Assembly (NCBI GenBank): GCA_015501595.1
Contig: JADNRX010000002.1
Span: 310,001-374,000, forward strand
Direction: 5' to 3'
DNA from: Hymenopellis radicata
Lineage: Eukaryota > Basidiomycota > Agaricomycetes > Agaricales > Physalacriaceae
DNA: 64,000 bases
The notes under the pieces were generated by a model. It was not told the origin of the DNA, did no database searches, and saw only the letters and a list, made by a program, of their open reading frames with translations. Numbering within the stretch: the stretch's first letter is position 1; the number at the start of each line of letters is the position of its first letter. Positions 35,955-46,596 of this stretch are shown here, piece by piece. The translations under genes were made by a program, and so were the position numbers.

Positions 35955-37909
35955 TCATCTCTTCCGTTTCTCACCTGCCGTTACGCCCTCATCTTCACGC
36001 CCTCGTCGCACGCGCAGAGGAACTGGGAACTCTTCCTCTTCCTCCTCGTCCTCCCGATCCGAGTCTTCTCTCCCGGGCCGGCCATTACCGCCTCGGCCCC
36101 TTATACCACTAGTATTAGGCCCGATGGTATCACGGCAACTCAGCTCGTCCCCAGACTGAGAATCCTCTGCTAATTCATCTTCCTCCTCGTCATCATCGTC
36201 ATATGATCTCGCATGGGCCTGAGCAATCGCAGCTGCTATCTCTGCGCTTATACTTGCCACCCGTACCTCCAGCGGATCTTCCGGCCCACTGGTTTCTGCG
36301 TGCGGTGCTGATAATGCAGCTCCTCCTGCATGGAATAGTGCAGAAATCGTCCGGACAGAGTCTTCCAGCTCACGCTCATCCTCGTCATCACTTTCCTCGA
36401 CCACTTTTCGCCGTTTGGTTTTAAAACTATACTTGCTGCGTGAATTTAGACCATCAGCAAAAAATATAAAGCAACAGTCATTGGAACTAACACGTTGGAA
36501 TCTGGAACCCATCCGGGATCATGAGTTCGCATATGCTGATTTAATGTTGTTCGACGCGTAAACGTTTTCGTGCACTTTGGATCCTCGCACTTGTACGGTC
36601 GCTTCCCAGTATGAGTTCGTCTATGCCGAGCTAGACTGCTCGAGTCGCTGAACATCTTGTTACAACCCGGGTATTCGCAGCAATGTGGTTTTTCTCCAGT
36701 ATGAACTCGTGAATGGACATGAAGAGCCGATCGCTAAAGAACCGATGAGCGAGTGTCATGCAGGCTTCGAAGGACGCTGACCTGTATGAACGTTTTTCCA
36801 CAATTGGCGTGACTGCAAACAAATGGTCTCTCTCCTGTATGAATCCGCATATGTCGAGCGAGATCACTTCGCCGCGTAAAAGACTTGCGACAATTATCAT
36901 GGTCACATATGTGGGGATGAGATCCAGCCGGAGTATCGGTCGTCGACGTCTTCTTCGAACCTTTGCCCTTCTTCGTATTACTAGTACTTTGCTGCGACGA
37001 CGATGCCACTTGTTGTTGGGGCCGACTGGATGGCCCAGGTGTCGCGTTGGGTGCGGAATTTGATGTACGCTGTGTAGCTCCGTGAGCGTGGGACACAACA
37101 GGCGAAGAGTCAGGGGATGGCCCATCGCCATGCCGGTGTTCAGCGTCTGCTTCAAAGTGAGATAGTTGAGTTAGAATGTCGTTAATATCAGGGAAGTCTT
37201 CTGAAGGTACCAGTGGCGGCCCATGATCGGCCGGCGAACGTGAGATGAGTGTGGGTGTGGAAGAGTCTTCATCACTGTCGCTGTGGCCATCCGAGTACAA
37301 ATAGTCAGATTTCTCGGGTGACTGACTGCCACGTTCTTTGCGTCGCGCGGATTTATCATTCCGAGATGACTCGCCCGCTGTTAGGGAATGAAATGCGGGG
37401 GCTGTGCGAGTATTCCGTCTCTCCCTTTCCGCCAGAGCCTCATCTCGTTCCCGAGCGAAGACGGGATCCTTGGCAGCCAACTCGGCTGCCTGTGCGTGTG
37501 CAGCATCCAGAATGGCAGCAAATGTGCTCATACTGATGCCAGAAAGTCCAGCATTGATGCCAGCAAGTCCCGCCACCGTGTCTACTCTTCCGGTCGCATC
37601 CGTATCTGCAGCGTTTGAATCGAGGCCAAGACTGGCTCGTTGGTGCTGAGCGGCGGCGATAAGAGCCTCAGTTGCTGCAGATGCCTCTTGGCTGAGGAGA
37701 GAGGAAAGTTCCCTCTCGAGAACCTCGACAGAGAACGACTGGTGGCTGGGACGTTGATAATCCTGGTCGATGGAGACAGTAGGGGATTGGCCTGCAGTTT
37801 TCTGGCTGGGAGTAGCGGAGCCTGTGTTTCCAGGCTCCTCGGAAGAGTCGTCAATGGTGTGGTCGTGTACGACATCAGAAAGATTGAGGACAGGTTCCTC
37901 GTGGTCCAT
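35955..37909 (-). CDS. C2H2 zinc-finger transcription factor, four fingers
   Basis: The N-terminal exon is about 360 residues of disordered, acidic and Ser/Pro-rich sequence starting [14 protein letters not shown], with an Ala-rich helical part ([18 protein letters not shown]). Four C2H2 fingers follow, separated by TGE/TGK linkers: [31 protein letters not shown] with [30 protein letters not shown] and [19 protein letters not shown]. All have C-x4-C-x12-H-x3-H spacing, as in the Zap1/AceI-like class. An intron lies inside finger two and one after finger four. The C-terminal part is acidic with an NLS-like KTKRRK and ends [19 protein letters not shown]. Target genes are unknown. It is head-to-head with the PMP3-family gene, 263 bp apart. 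Confidence 0.85.
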
Positions 37910-38172
37910 TGCCTGCGACGCGGGTGATACGTCTGTCCTGGTAGCACATGGATGTCAACAAGGTTGGAAGTAAGCAGAGAGCGTATACATACATAATAAA
38001 TAGGCGTGACGAGCGTGTTTGCCGACGCGAGGGACGCTGAGCAGGCTACAAGTGACTATGATGACAGACAGAAGGAGAGCGTTCAGGTTTGAACACAATT
38101 GCCCGTTAAGGACAGCACGTGGTTAAAGTGCCGAAATGAAAAGCCGCTAGTGAAGGTCTACCACATACAACC

Positions 38173-39184
38173 ATGGCTAGCTATCAAGTCCAGAATATCG
38201 ACCTCACTCCCCGCAGACACCATGGATATGCAGTAGTCTTGTTCATCATGGGCACTCTTTTCCCTCCGCTAGGTCTGCATCGTATCTACTACCCTTATAA
38301 CCAGCTAAATCTTCCCAACAGCTGTCGCAGCCCGCTTTGGGATTGGAGGAGACTTTTGGCTCAACCTACTGCTCACAATATGCGGATACATACCTGGCGA
38401 GTCGCCCGTATCTCTTTCAGGCCCCATGTACTCATCCTGAACAGGCCACGGCCATAATTTTTATATCCAGGTCAGTTGCTATCTTATATGTCTACTTTCA
38501 GTTCTCTTATCGGCCTCAAAGAACATAAGAAATAACAAGAACCACGCCCGCACCCCAAAGTGGGCACAGCGATACGGTCTTGTCGATACGTCAGAGATTC
38601 AGCGCAAACAGCGCAAGTCGCAATGGGCGAATCGCTACAACGACCGTCTGCCAACATCAACCTTAGAAGGACAGGCGTACGCAGAGGGGCAGGAGCAGGG
38701 CTCCAGCGTAGACCTTTCCTCAGACGGGCATGACGGGAGACAGCGCCAAGAGAATGGGGACCTTTGGCGCCCAGAGGATGAACAGTACTATCGCGCCGAC
38801 AACGGCAGCTCCAGTTCAGGCGGTCGTTGGCATTATCCCGCCAACTTTGAAGACACCACTTCACCCCCCACCTCCAAAAAATCCAAGAAAAAGAAGGATG
38901 CCAAGAAGGATCGGTGGGCTCGTACCGAAGACGCATACTCCATCTCGGAGGAGCGCCAGAGGAAAAAGTCGAAGAAGAGGAAGAGCAAGACTGCATCCAT
39001 TGCGACAGCCAGTGTCTACTCCCAAGATGGTTCGACCACTTTCCCAGAAGACGCCGAGGGCGGCCTTTACGGTGACAGGCAACGGCAGACCCCAGCGGAG
39101 AACGGGAACGGACATGGACATGAGAACGGCAACCCGCAGAGAAAGGCGACCACCGATGAGGAACTTTTCGGTCACGAATTCTAA
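38173..39184 (+). CDS. PMP3/UPF0057-family membrane protein with long hydrophilic tail
   Basis: Two transmembrane helices form the PMP3/Ric1 proteolipid core: YAVVLFIMGTLFPPL, then AVAARFGIGGDFWLNLLLTI, followed by the family motif CGYIPGHGHNFYIQN and RNNKNHARTPKWAQRYGLVD. Yeast Pmp3 is 55 residues and sets plasma-membrane potential. Here a tail of about 200 residues follows: polar, with Lys-rich stretches (SKKSKKKKDAKKDRW, RKKSKKRKSKTAS) and Ser/Glu clusters, ending TTDEELFGHEF. Long-tailed versions are known among fungi. One intron (38397-38444) is GC-AG, with GCGAGT as donor. The tail may bind acidic lipids or be phosphorylated; that is inference. Confidence 0.88.
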
Positions 39185-39375
39185 TGTAGCTGTTCAGCAG
39201 ATGGATGGAGCGCAACTATACTTCTTAATCGTTAATTTATTGGATGACAAGGCATGGATACGTTCCTTATACCCATACCCGCTGTCACTTCTTGTACTTA
39301 CCCCACCATGCACGATTTAGCATATGCCTTTCATTATCAGCCTTTTTTCGAATGGATCGACGTGGGCACACACGT

Positions 39376-41283
39376 TTATAAATCGTCATTAGGTATATAC
39401 ATCATGGGTGCTGATTTAAGGACATCGTAGCTCATGAAGATTGGCGACGTGTTCCGATGTGTCGGTATGATGAGATGTACCATCACACCCTTACGGTTCT
39501 CTGCCGCAGAGCTCATCTCCGCAAGTTTAAACATTCCTAGATCCCCATGATACGCCATGGCAGGAAGCAGCTTCTTCTCTACTTTCTGCTGCGTGAAATC
39601 AACGACCCGCACCATGCCCGGATCGGCATTTGCGTATTCTGCGATAGCGGACCTCGCCACATAGCCTAGGAATGAGCGGTCTCTGGATGAGATCACGTTG
39701 GTGGTTCCATCCTGGTCTAAATAAAACGGCCCGGGTGTTAATCCAATAGGGCTAACTAGCAAATCGTCACGGACCTTCAATCTGCTTGTGAAGCTCGGCG
39801 CATTTCCGCTTATGGCCTACATCCCAATGCTTCTTTTGACAATCTGTGGAGCAATAAAAGTACTTGAATCCGCATCCCGAGCACGACCGCAATCGGGCTG
39901 GTTGGAGCTTGCGGTTGGGACACTGGATACATATGTTAAAGACGTTGTGCACGAAGCATACAGTACTCACGCCTTTCCATTCGCAGACCGTAGGAGGCTT
40001 CTTCCTGTACTCTTTGCGGTCCGCTTCAAGTTCTCCAACCCTGTCCAAGAACGCTGTCCACATCTCGCTGTTCTTCGGGCGCCCCATCTTATCAACTCTC
40101 TGCTTCGTTTTGGCAATGTGCTTGAGGATGGAGTAGTATATTAGGTACTGAGATGCTTTCGATAGGATGCCGGACAGAAGTTCCGCGTGTTGATCCCGAA
40201 TCTTGGTGGATGCGCAAGAAACAGCGAGTGTACCTTCGAACTTGAACAGGCTAGTAATAACGTCCTGCTTGCACGCTGTCTCCATGAGAGAGTAAGTCAT
40301 GAAGATACGATCAGTGAGGGTGTACGCCGCCTTCCAGAGACAGTCTCCCGCAAGAGATATTATCATTTCGGCCTCCTTTCCTTTCTTCCCATCAACGAGA
40401 TGGCGGAGGTGGGCGGATGAGGCAACACCTCTGATGATATTGCACATCAACCGATAATGGCCCTGTCGAAGCAACTCTGGCTTGACAGTCTCCAGACTGT
40501 AGTCGTTGTAGAACATATCGATGACAGTATACGTGTCATATAGTATCTGGAGACATCGGGTCATAGTGGGGACTGTCGTTGCAGATCTGAGACGATACAG
40601 CTCATGCGTCGCGAGAAACCTATACGCGGCAACAAAAGAAGCGACATCTTCCAAGAGGCCATTATACAGCCGCTTGCGCCAAAGGGGGTCTGTAATTTGC
40701 TGCAGATTGAATTTGAGCATCAACAGATGACGAAGGGCGTTAAACAAGTTCGCCAGGACGTCTCGCGCGAGTACTGCTTTGGATGTAGTAGTGTGGCTCC
40801 GAATCAGCGGAGGGATTACATCGGATATGAAGAATCCCGAAGCACCGTAATTTGACTTGAGAGTGCTAAACGGCTCGCATATCTCCGCGTCCTCGCACAA
40901 GTTTTGGATGATCCCCGATAAGACAATGTGAAAGTCATGCTGGAATTCGGACGCGCGCCCTGGGACGATGATATGTTGGACGCAGTATGCGATCCAAGCG
41001 GAGATGGGCTCCAGAAATTTGAGAATGAGCTGTTTCGCGTCTTTGGCATTTGATGAGGAGAGCAGGCCAAGCTCCATACTGTGATACAACGCATCCAGTG
41101 AAGGAAACGCGACGTTGAGTGGATCGCGAACATCGTCGGATGGTTCAGGACGCGTTGTTGGTGCAACATTGCGTTGGAGGTTTTGGGTAAAGAGATTAGA
41201 AAAGCGATTGTAGGAGGACCGGTTGAAGGGAGCCTGGAACGCCGCCACGAATAGGGGACCGTCCCGCTCAGCTTTCAGCATCG
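39376..41283 (-). CDS. MYND-type zinc-finger protein
   Basis: A long first exon of about 450 residues, starting MLKAERDGPLFVAAFQAPFN, is all-helical without a known catalytic motif. A MYND finger follows across an intron: CEWKG, then CPNRKLQPARLRSCSGCGFK, YFYCSTDCQKKHWDVGHKRKC, with the full C-x4-C / C-x2-C / C-x3-C / H-x3-C ligand set. The last exon after a 58-nt intron (39717-39774, GTCCGT donor) reads DQDGTTNVISSRDRSFLGYV, then VRVVDFTQQKVEKKLLPAM, the domain that usually follows MYND in mushroom paralogues. The large expansion of MYND proteins in Agaricomycetes has no assigned role. The apparent frame change near 39770 is the intron, not a frameshift. Confidence 0.8.
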
Positions 41284-42261
41284 CTATGTCAAGTTAAACA
41301 ATATCAGCGGTCGTCGCCGAGATAACGAAGGTGCCTTACAAGTTTTGTCTGGGAACGCTACAACTCAGGATGAAAGGCGTTATGGATGAAGCAAATTTTG
41401 GTATCGCAGATGGCGGAAAGAGGCATCGTCGAAGACGTAAAGTTGCTGCAAATTTCAACAGGTACCGATCAATTGCAACTCACCACCAACTACCACAACC
41501 TACAAGTAACGCCCAATCTGAAGGTTTTACTGCTCAGAGTCCATCATGGGTTGATGGAGGTTGATGGTCCATATCTTAGTACCTGGTAGCATCAGGCATT
41601 ATTTGATGCAATGAATGTCTTCAAGAGCCGGCGTGGGTCAGAGTCTTCCTCCTGATCAGCCTTCACGTACTGAATGGCAGCATAGGTTTCTGGCGCACTC
41701 GAAAAGAAATATGCTTCCCACCCTACGTAGAAAAGGCGTCTTGCCTGGCTTGTTTTCGGCCTCGTTCACGGTCGCGGTCTCGTCTCGTTGACGAGTCGAT
41801 TTGCATGCTTAGCACCCATCCGAGCTTGTCTGGGACTCGGACCGACAGCAATTAATGAGCCAATTTGACCCTCCACCATGTCTCCAACGTTCAGCTCAGC
41901 AACGGGTAAGTTGCTTCTACCACAAGTCAGCGTTCAATTGTGAAATAAAGGATTTCTTCAAGCTGCTTTTGCTCCGCTGGCTGCTTTTGCGACTGGAATT
42001 GGCGCGTGCATCCTCCCTTGTTGGCCTGTGTATGAGAATATCTGCCCTCGCCTCCTGTGGCCGTATCCGCGTGCCATCCTGGTTAAACTATCACTTCGGC
42101 CAGGATTATGCTATTCGAAATAAATTCGCAGTTCTTGGAATGCGGTCACGTTCTCTCCGTTTCTATTCCGGGACGATCCTCGTGTACTATCAGGTCGGAA
42201 AGCAATTCACTGGACGCCGAAAGTTTTCTTTAAAATTCTCTTAAAAGGTTTCGTGAAATCT
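41284..42261. other. gene-poor interval, no firm gene
   Basis: About 1 kb upstream of the MYND gene. A 67-codon plus-strand ORF at 41386-41589 and a possible two-exon frame starting near 41879 (MSPTFSSAT, then FLQAAFAPLAAFATGIGAC) are the only things of note. Neither shows a family I can name. Confidence 0.4.
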
Positions 42262-42863
42262 TCAGGTCCCTACTTCGTCGACAAATCCAGTACTTTCTCC
42301 ATCACATACTTGCCTCTGTGCTTTCAAAGAGAATGGCACCCTCCACTTTATTATTAAGGTTACCTCTTCATTTTCGAACATATGCTTATGAGCATGCAGG
42401 TAGGCGGGCCAAACAACCTTCTGGGAGGGTGGCGCCAGACATCTGACATCTCCTGTACGTGGAGAGTCTAGGTTTAATAGTAAAACGAAACCGAACGCGA
42501 TACCCACCAGCTGTCTGGTAGGAACGAGACTGACGCCCATCCTTGGCAACATTTTCTGGCACCCGAATGAACGACCGTACATCGAGGGTAGAGACCATAC
42601 GCTACTCAATGCTTATTCCCGCACGCAGGAAACACTGGGTTCGGACTGACCTCGTCCCAATACAACAAGAAGCCATCGACCACAATCCAGACAAGTTTCT
42701 CGCCATGCTTGTCCAAATGCTCCGACGCCAGTCTTTCGCTTCGCGATTTCCACTCAGCTTTGATTTGATCGTCCAGGAAGACGCCGGCGGTTTCGCTATC
42801 GTACGATTGATGACCCGTCGGAAGAGCTCCCGTTTTCTTCGACTCAAAGAGAAAGGCCGCCAT
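42262..42863 (-). pseudogene. nicotinamide riboside kinase (NRK1-like) remnant
   Basis: NRK1 phosphorylates nicotinamide riboside in NAD salvage. Here only middle and C-terminal pieces remain: MAAFLFESKKTGALPTGHQS, KLVWIVVDGFLLYWDE (the family's VDGFLLYWD), then LDVRSFIRVPENVAK, SYQTA, VWRHPP and QKVVWPAYLHAHKHMFENEE. Two GT-AG introns still fit (after WDE and after YQTAGG). The block between RHPP and QKVVW has lost several residues and changes frame. The N-terminal exon with the ATP-binding P-loop is absent; that space upstream is taken by a plus-strand gene. It therefore looks decayed. Sequence errors could account for the frame change but not for the missing P-loop. Confidence 0.65.
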
Positions 42864-42977
42864 ACGGTAGTTGTCGGAACGATTCCAGGAAAAGACGAGG
42901 ACTTTCGCGATAGCTACCTTTTCGGCGGTGGCAGAGTAAGACTGTCTTCATCTTACGTGTTGACTTGCACTGATGCC

Positions 42978-43369
42978 ATGACAGAGAATTTGCCCTGGCC
43001 AGTGAGTCGCGCGGTATACCATGGTTAGGAGTTCTTTGCCCACCATGCCGCTCAATATACTTATGCAAACCGACTAGGAGCTGACGACTATGCGCTTCAA
43101 TATGGGCCTTTCAGTTCAGGTGATGCCATCGCGTCCGATTCCAAGAAACTGATACGACCCGGTATCGCGGCGGAGTATGCTCCTGAACCTAGCCAATCCT
43201 TTTCTCATTGCGAACTGACCCCATGTAGCAACGTCCGGACCGTGCACACGCCTTGGAAGACAACTACACCCCGGCACTGAGCGAATTGCAGAAGTTTGAA
43301 GTGGACTTGCTTCCCTCCAACCAGGAAAGGATGGAGTCGGTGAGGAAGCTTCAGCCTGAGAGCGCATGA
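42978..43369 (+). CDS. small conserved-looking protein of unknown function
   Basis: Spliced pieces read MTENLPWP, EFFAHHAAQYTYANRLGADD, YALQYGPFSS, DSKKLIRPGIAAEYA, QRPDRAHALEDNYTPALSEL and LLPSNQERMESVRKLQPESA, about 105 residues, hydrophilic and without signal peptide. The amino-acid flow is protein-like but I cannot name the family. Two splices are odd. The first intron (43002-43028) is only 27 nt, though it has GTGAGT and TTAG ends. The second needs either a weak GC donor after the TAT codon or one more G before GTATGC. It overlaps the place where the P-loop of the antisense NRK1 remnant should be. Confidence 0.45.
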
Positions 43370-43981
43370 AAAGTTGTTCGACAGAGTAACATCACAGTAA
43401 ACAAACGAATCCGCATAGTGCTAGAAGTGTTTACGACTTCAGTGGACATACCTATTCATTAATATTCATTGCTTGGCCCGAAAATTGCTCGATTATGCGA
43501 GAAAAACAAGTCAATGAAAGTGGGTAGTTGGATAGTTTGTCGATAGTGTGTGTGGTTGTACTTGGTTTCAAGGACAGACGAAGGACCCAAACCTTGCACT
43601 GCATTATGCTCGATAATATAAGCCTCGCCAATCTCTTTTCTCAGCATCAAGGCCCAGGCCCTCGTCTCCTCCTCTGATATGCATAGAGCGGCGATGTCGT
43701 GCCATCAATGAATTAGCGAACCTTGAGTGCTAGACAATTCCAGCGCTTAACAATGTGGCGCAAGATCTGATGAAACCCTGAGTATGAGTATGAGGCTGAT
43801 GTTTTACCACTAGCGCTAGTTTCAGCCACGACAACACGCATTTTGGCGAAGCGCAAGTCCCATCAATGATTGTAGCAGCGACGATTCAATTACGAAGGGG
43901 TGACTAGAATAGAAGTACTTAACTTCAACACGGTGCTCTCATGAAACACAGATGGATATTAGTGCAGAAACAACAGGTTTA
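43370..43981. other. intergenic region, no gene supported
   Basis: About 610 bp between the small unknown gene and the GGPP synthase stop codon. Only short unrelated ORFs; no NRK1 P-loop is hidden here on the minus strand. Confidence 0.5.
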
Positions 43982-45267
43982 CTACGCAGAGTTCGTTCCC
44001 CCCAACACCTCCATAACATTGCTCAATCCCTTATTCCCGCCCAACCTTCCAATGTCTTCGCGGATCCTCGTTTCGAGGTCCCTCAGGACCCTTTCGGTAT
44101 ACTCGAAGGACATTGTTGTGTCCTTGAGATATGATATGACTTGGTGCTTCAGCGTCGGTGTTGTAGGCCGCTGTTTGAGGATGTTCAAGACCATCGTATC
44201 CGAATCCGAGCTTTTGACCGATTCGAAGGCTAAGTTGAGAGAGTGGACGATGGGGAATGAGAACTTTCCCTCGGTGATATCCTCCGCAAAACCTTTCTTG
44301 TTCGAATACTTTTCATTATGAGTGCTCAAGATGCGAAGGGTGGTTTTCATATAGTACTCACGTCGTTGCTACGGAGGTTCATCAGGTCATCCCGTATCTG
44401 GAAGTAGACGCCCATGAGGTTGGCGAGCGGGATATAATCCCTGCGTAGATGCCTCTGTATGAGTACAGGATTTGACGCTATGCACTACTCACTTACGTCT
44501 CAGTGTTGGTTGTTGCGCACGACATCATGAGGCGGATTCCGATTCGAAACAAACCTCCGGTTTCTAGTGAAACTGAGAGACCTGGGCTAGGCAGCAAAGT
44601 ATGCAGTGAACTTACTCTGATTAACCATGCCGATATACTCATTCTCAGTAGGACACCTGCCATGGTCTCGCCAGAACAATTCGATGCCCTGGCCGCGGTG
44701 AAGGGACAGCATCTCCTCATTCAAAATGGATACAAGACCGCATTTGACAGCATCCTGTTGCAGGCACTCGAGTTCCTTGTAGGCAAGGAAGTAGACGTAG
44801 TTGGCGGAATTGATTGTCTGAGCGTAGCCGTAGATCCTATGAGCAGCTACGTGAAAGTGGCTCAAAAGAGACAATGGAGAGAGCGAAGACACGGTACATA
44901 CCTGCCTTCCCACGTCGTAACTTGGAATCGTCCTGGATGTCATCGATCCTGTGCAAGGTGAAAAGTGTGTGGTGCAGTTCGCGGCCACACCCGCAGATGT
45001 ATACTCACAACAGGCTTGCAGTGTGAAGCATATTCATGATACGCGAGATATGACGCAGCGATTCTTCGGGGACGTGGAGCCAGTCGTTGAAGGCACCTAG
45101 GATTTTTCCGCGAATATCTTTGCCCGGGTTAGAAAGGACATAATTGTATGGCTCGAGAACCGCCTGTAGACATAGATCATAATGAGGCAAATTTTCACAG
45201 CATCGGGAGTGATTCGCACCGAGTCATGTGCTGCACTCCATTCTGGGAAGGTCAATTGTTTAGACAT
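43982..45267 (-). CDS. BTS1: geranylgeranyl diphosphate synthase
   Basis: This trans-prenyltransferase makes C20 GGPP for protein prenylation, carotenoids or diterpenes. The start [16 protein letters not shown] leads by a short intron to [20 protein letters not shown], then [15 protein letters not shown]. The first Asp-rich motif is [15 protein letters not shown]. After an intron come [16 protein letters not shown] and [13 protein letters not shown], then [14 protein letters not shown]. The second Asp-rich motif is [14 protein letters not shown], followed by [20 protein letters not shown], typical of GGPPS. It ends LGGTNSA. About 320 residues and six exons. No terpene cyclase or P450 lies next to it, so a housekeeping role is more likely than a biosynthetic cluster. 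Confidence 0.93.
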
Positions 45268-46596
45268 TTAAGCTGAAGAGGACGCAGGATGAGGAGAGGT
45301 TAGAAGAGGAGAAAATCTCCCTGAATATATATCCCCAGATAATCTTCGAGCACAAGTGAAGGTCAGATTGATTGTATCCGCACGGAGACAATCAGCGCGC
45401 CTGCCTGCAGTAGACATGTCGATTGCAATGTCCGAATCGGATGCCCAAGCAGACCGCCTGCATCCCAGCAACGAGTGTCGATGGCTATACGTGTCCTTCG
45501 AGAGTAATGTTGCATCCTGCAAGCAAGCTCCCCCTCAAGAATGGAGTTAAGAATCCTTCAAGTTGGTGTGACCGCAAGAGGCCTTCTAGGACGGATCGGA
45601 CCGGCAGATCACATGGTTGTCAGTGGAACGTGCTTGTGATCGCGTTTATCACGTCTTTCCTTTCTACCTCCATGGCAGCAGTCGAACCTATCTCCAGTTG
45701 ATACGCTCGAATTGCTTCGGTACCGCACTAATGCACACACAGTGTCCACGATTGGCAGGCTTGAAAATTAGTGCTACAGATTGTACTCCTCGTTAGTGCT
45801 GTCTGTGCGACATTAATTGCGCGTTCCACGATATGTCTGACGCTAACGTCTCTCCTAAATGGGCACAGGCGTCTCTTTTGGTTACGGCATTGTCTACCAA
45901 TACATGTACACCGGAGGACTTTTCTAATCTGGAAATCTCAGAACCTGATGTCGGTTTACTGCATAAGACTTCTGTCTACAACCTATGATGGAGTCAGAGG
46001 AAACCCGCAATAATCTGCCTCCAACTAGATCCCGGAATCTGCCGTGGGCTTTGCGCTTTTGACAGGTTCATAGCTATCTCCCAGTATCTCCCCCGCTTGG
46101 TCTCCACGCGGCGTTATTCCCCAGTTTGCATTATTTCACAGCCATATGCATCATTCAATTCAAACCTGCTGCAGGAACCGGTCTGGCGTCGGGTGCAGTA
46201 ATATGGAAGTCAGAGGTTCGGCGAAATGGCGATTTACGGGCCAAGTTTTGGAAATTTGATCCTTACGACGAAGTGGCTACTGCCATCGGACAACCGTACA
46301 TCCCTTATGCGCAGCAAATTTTATCGTGGAATATCCAGGTGCCCGTGGAGGCGCAACAGGATTTGGCTCGCAACTCTACCTGAGTGTCGGTGAGTCCTAG
46401 TACCTTTTCGAACTTGCTCTTGCTTAGTGCTATCCTTAAGCGTTGTCTTCTGATCACCCGACAGTGCCTATAGATACCGTATCTCAAAAAAATACGTACA
46501 TTCCCATGTCCACATGTATTGACCAAATCCCGCTGGTCTTTCCCTCTGCCTGAATTGTATCATGATGTCTAGAGAAGCCCCTGTTGCTTCTGCACC
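45268..46596. other. gene-poor interval, no gene supported
   Basis: About 1.3 kb between the divergent GGPP synthase and PNGase A genes. An 85-codon ORF at 46126-46383 has no recognisable motif. Probably promoter sequence for both neighbours; nothing else can be supported. Confidence 0.45.

Noticed and set aside
38484..39215. 243-codon minus-strand ORF
   Set aside because: It is the antisense shadow of the Lys/Arg-rich tail of the PMP3-family gene; no motif of its own.
39717..39780. Apparent frameshift in the MYND gene after the zinc finger
   Set aside because: A 58-nt GT-AG intron (39717-39774, donor GTCCGT) joins the frames cleanly as IE-DQDGTTN, so no indel is needed.
43982..45267. Diterpene or other biosynthetic gene cluster around GGPP synthase
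   Set aside because: No cyclase, P450, transferase or transporter of that type is next to it; neighbours are unrelated.
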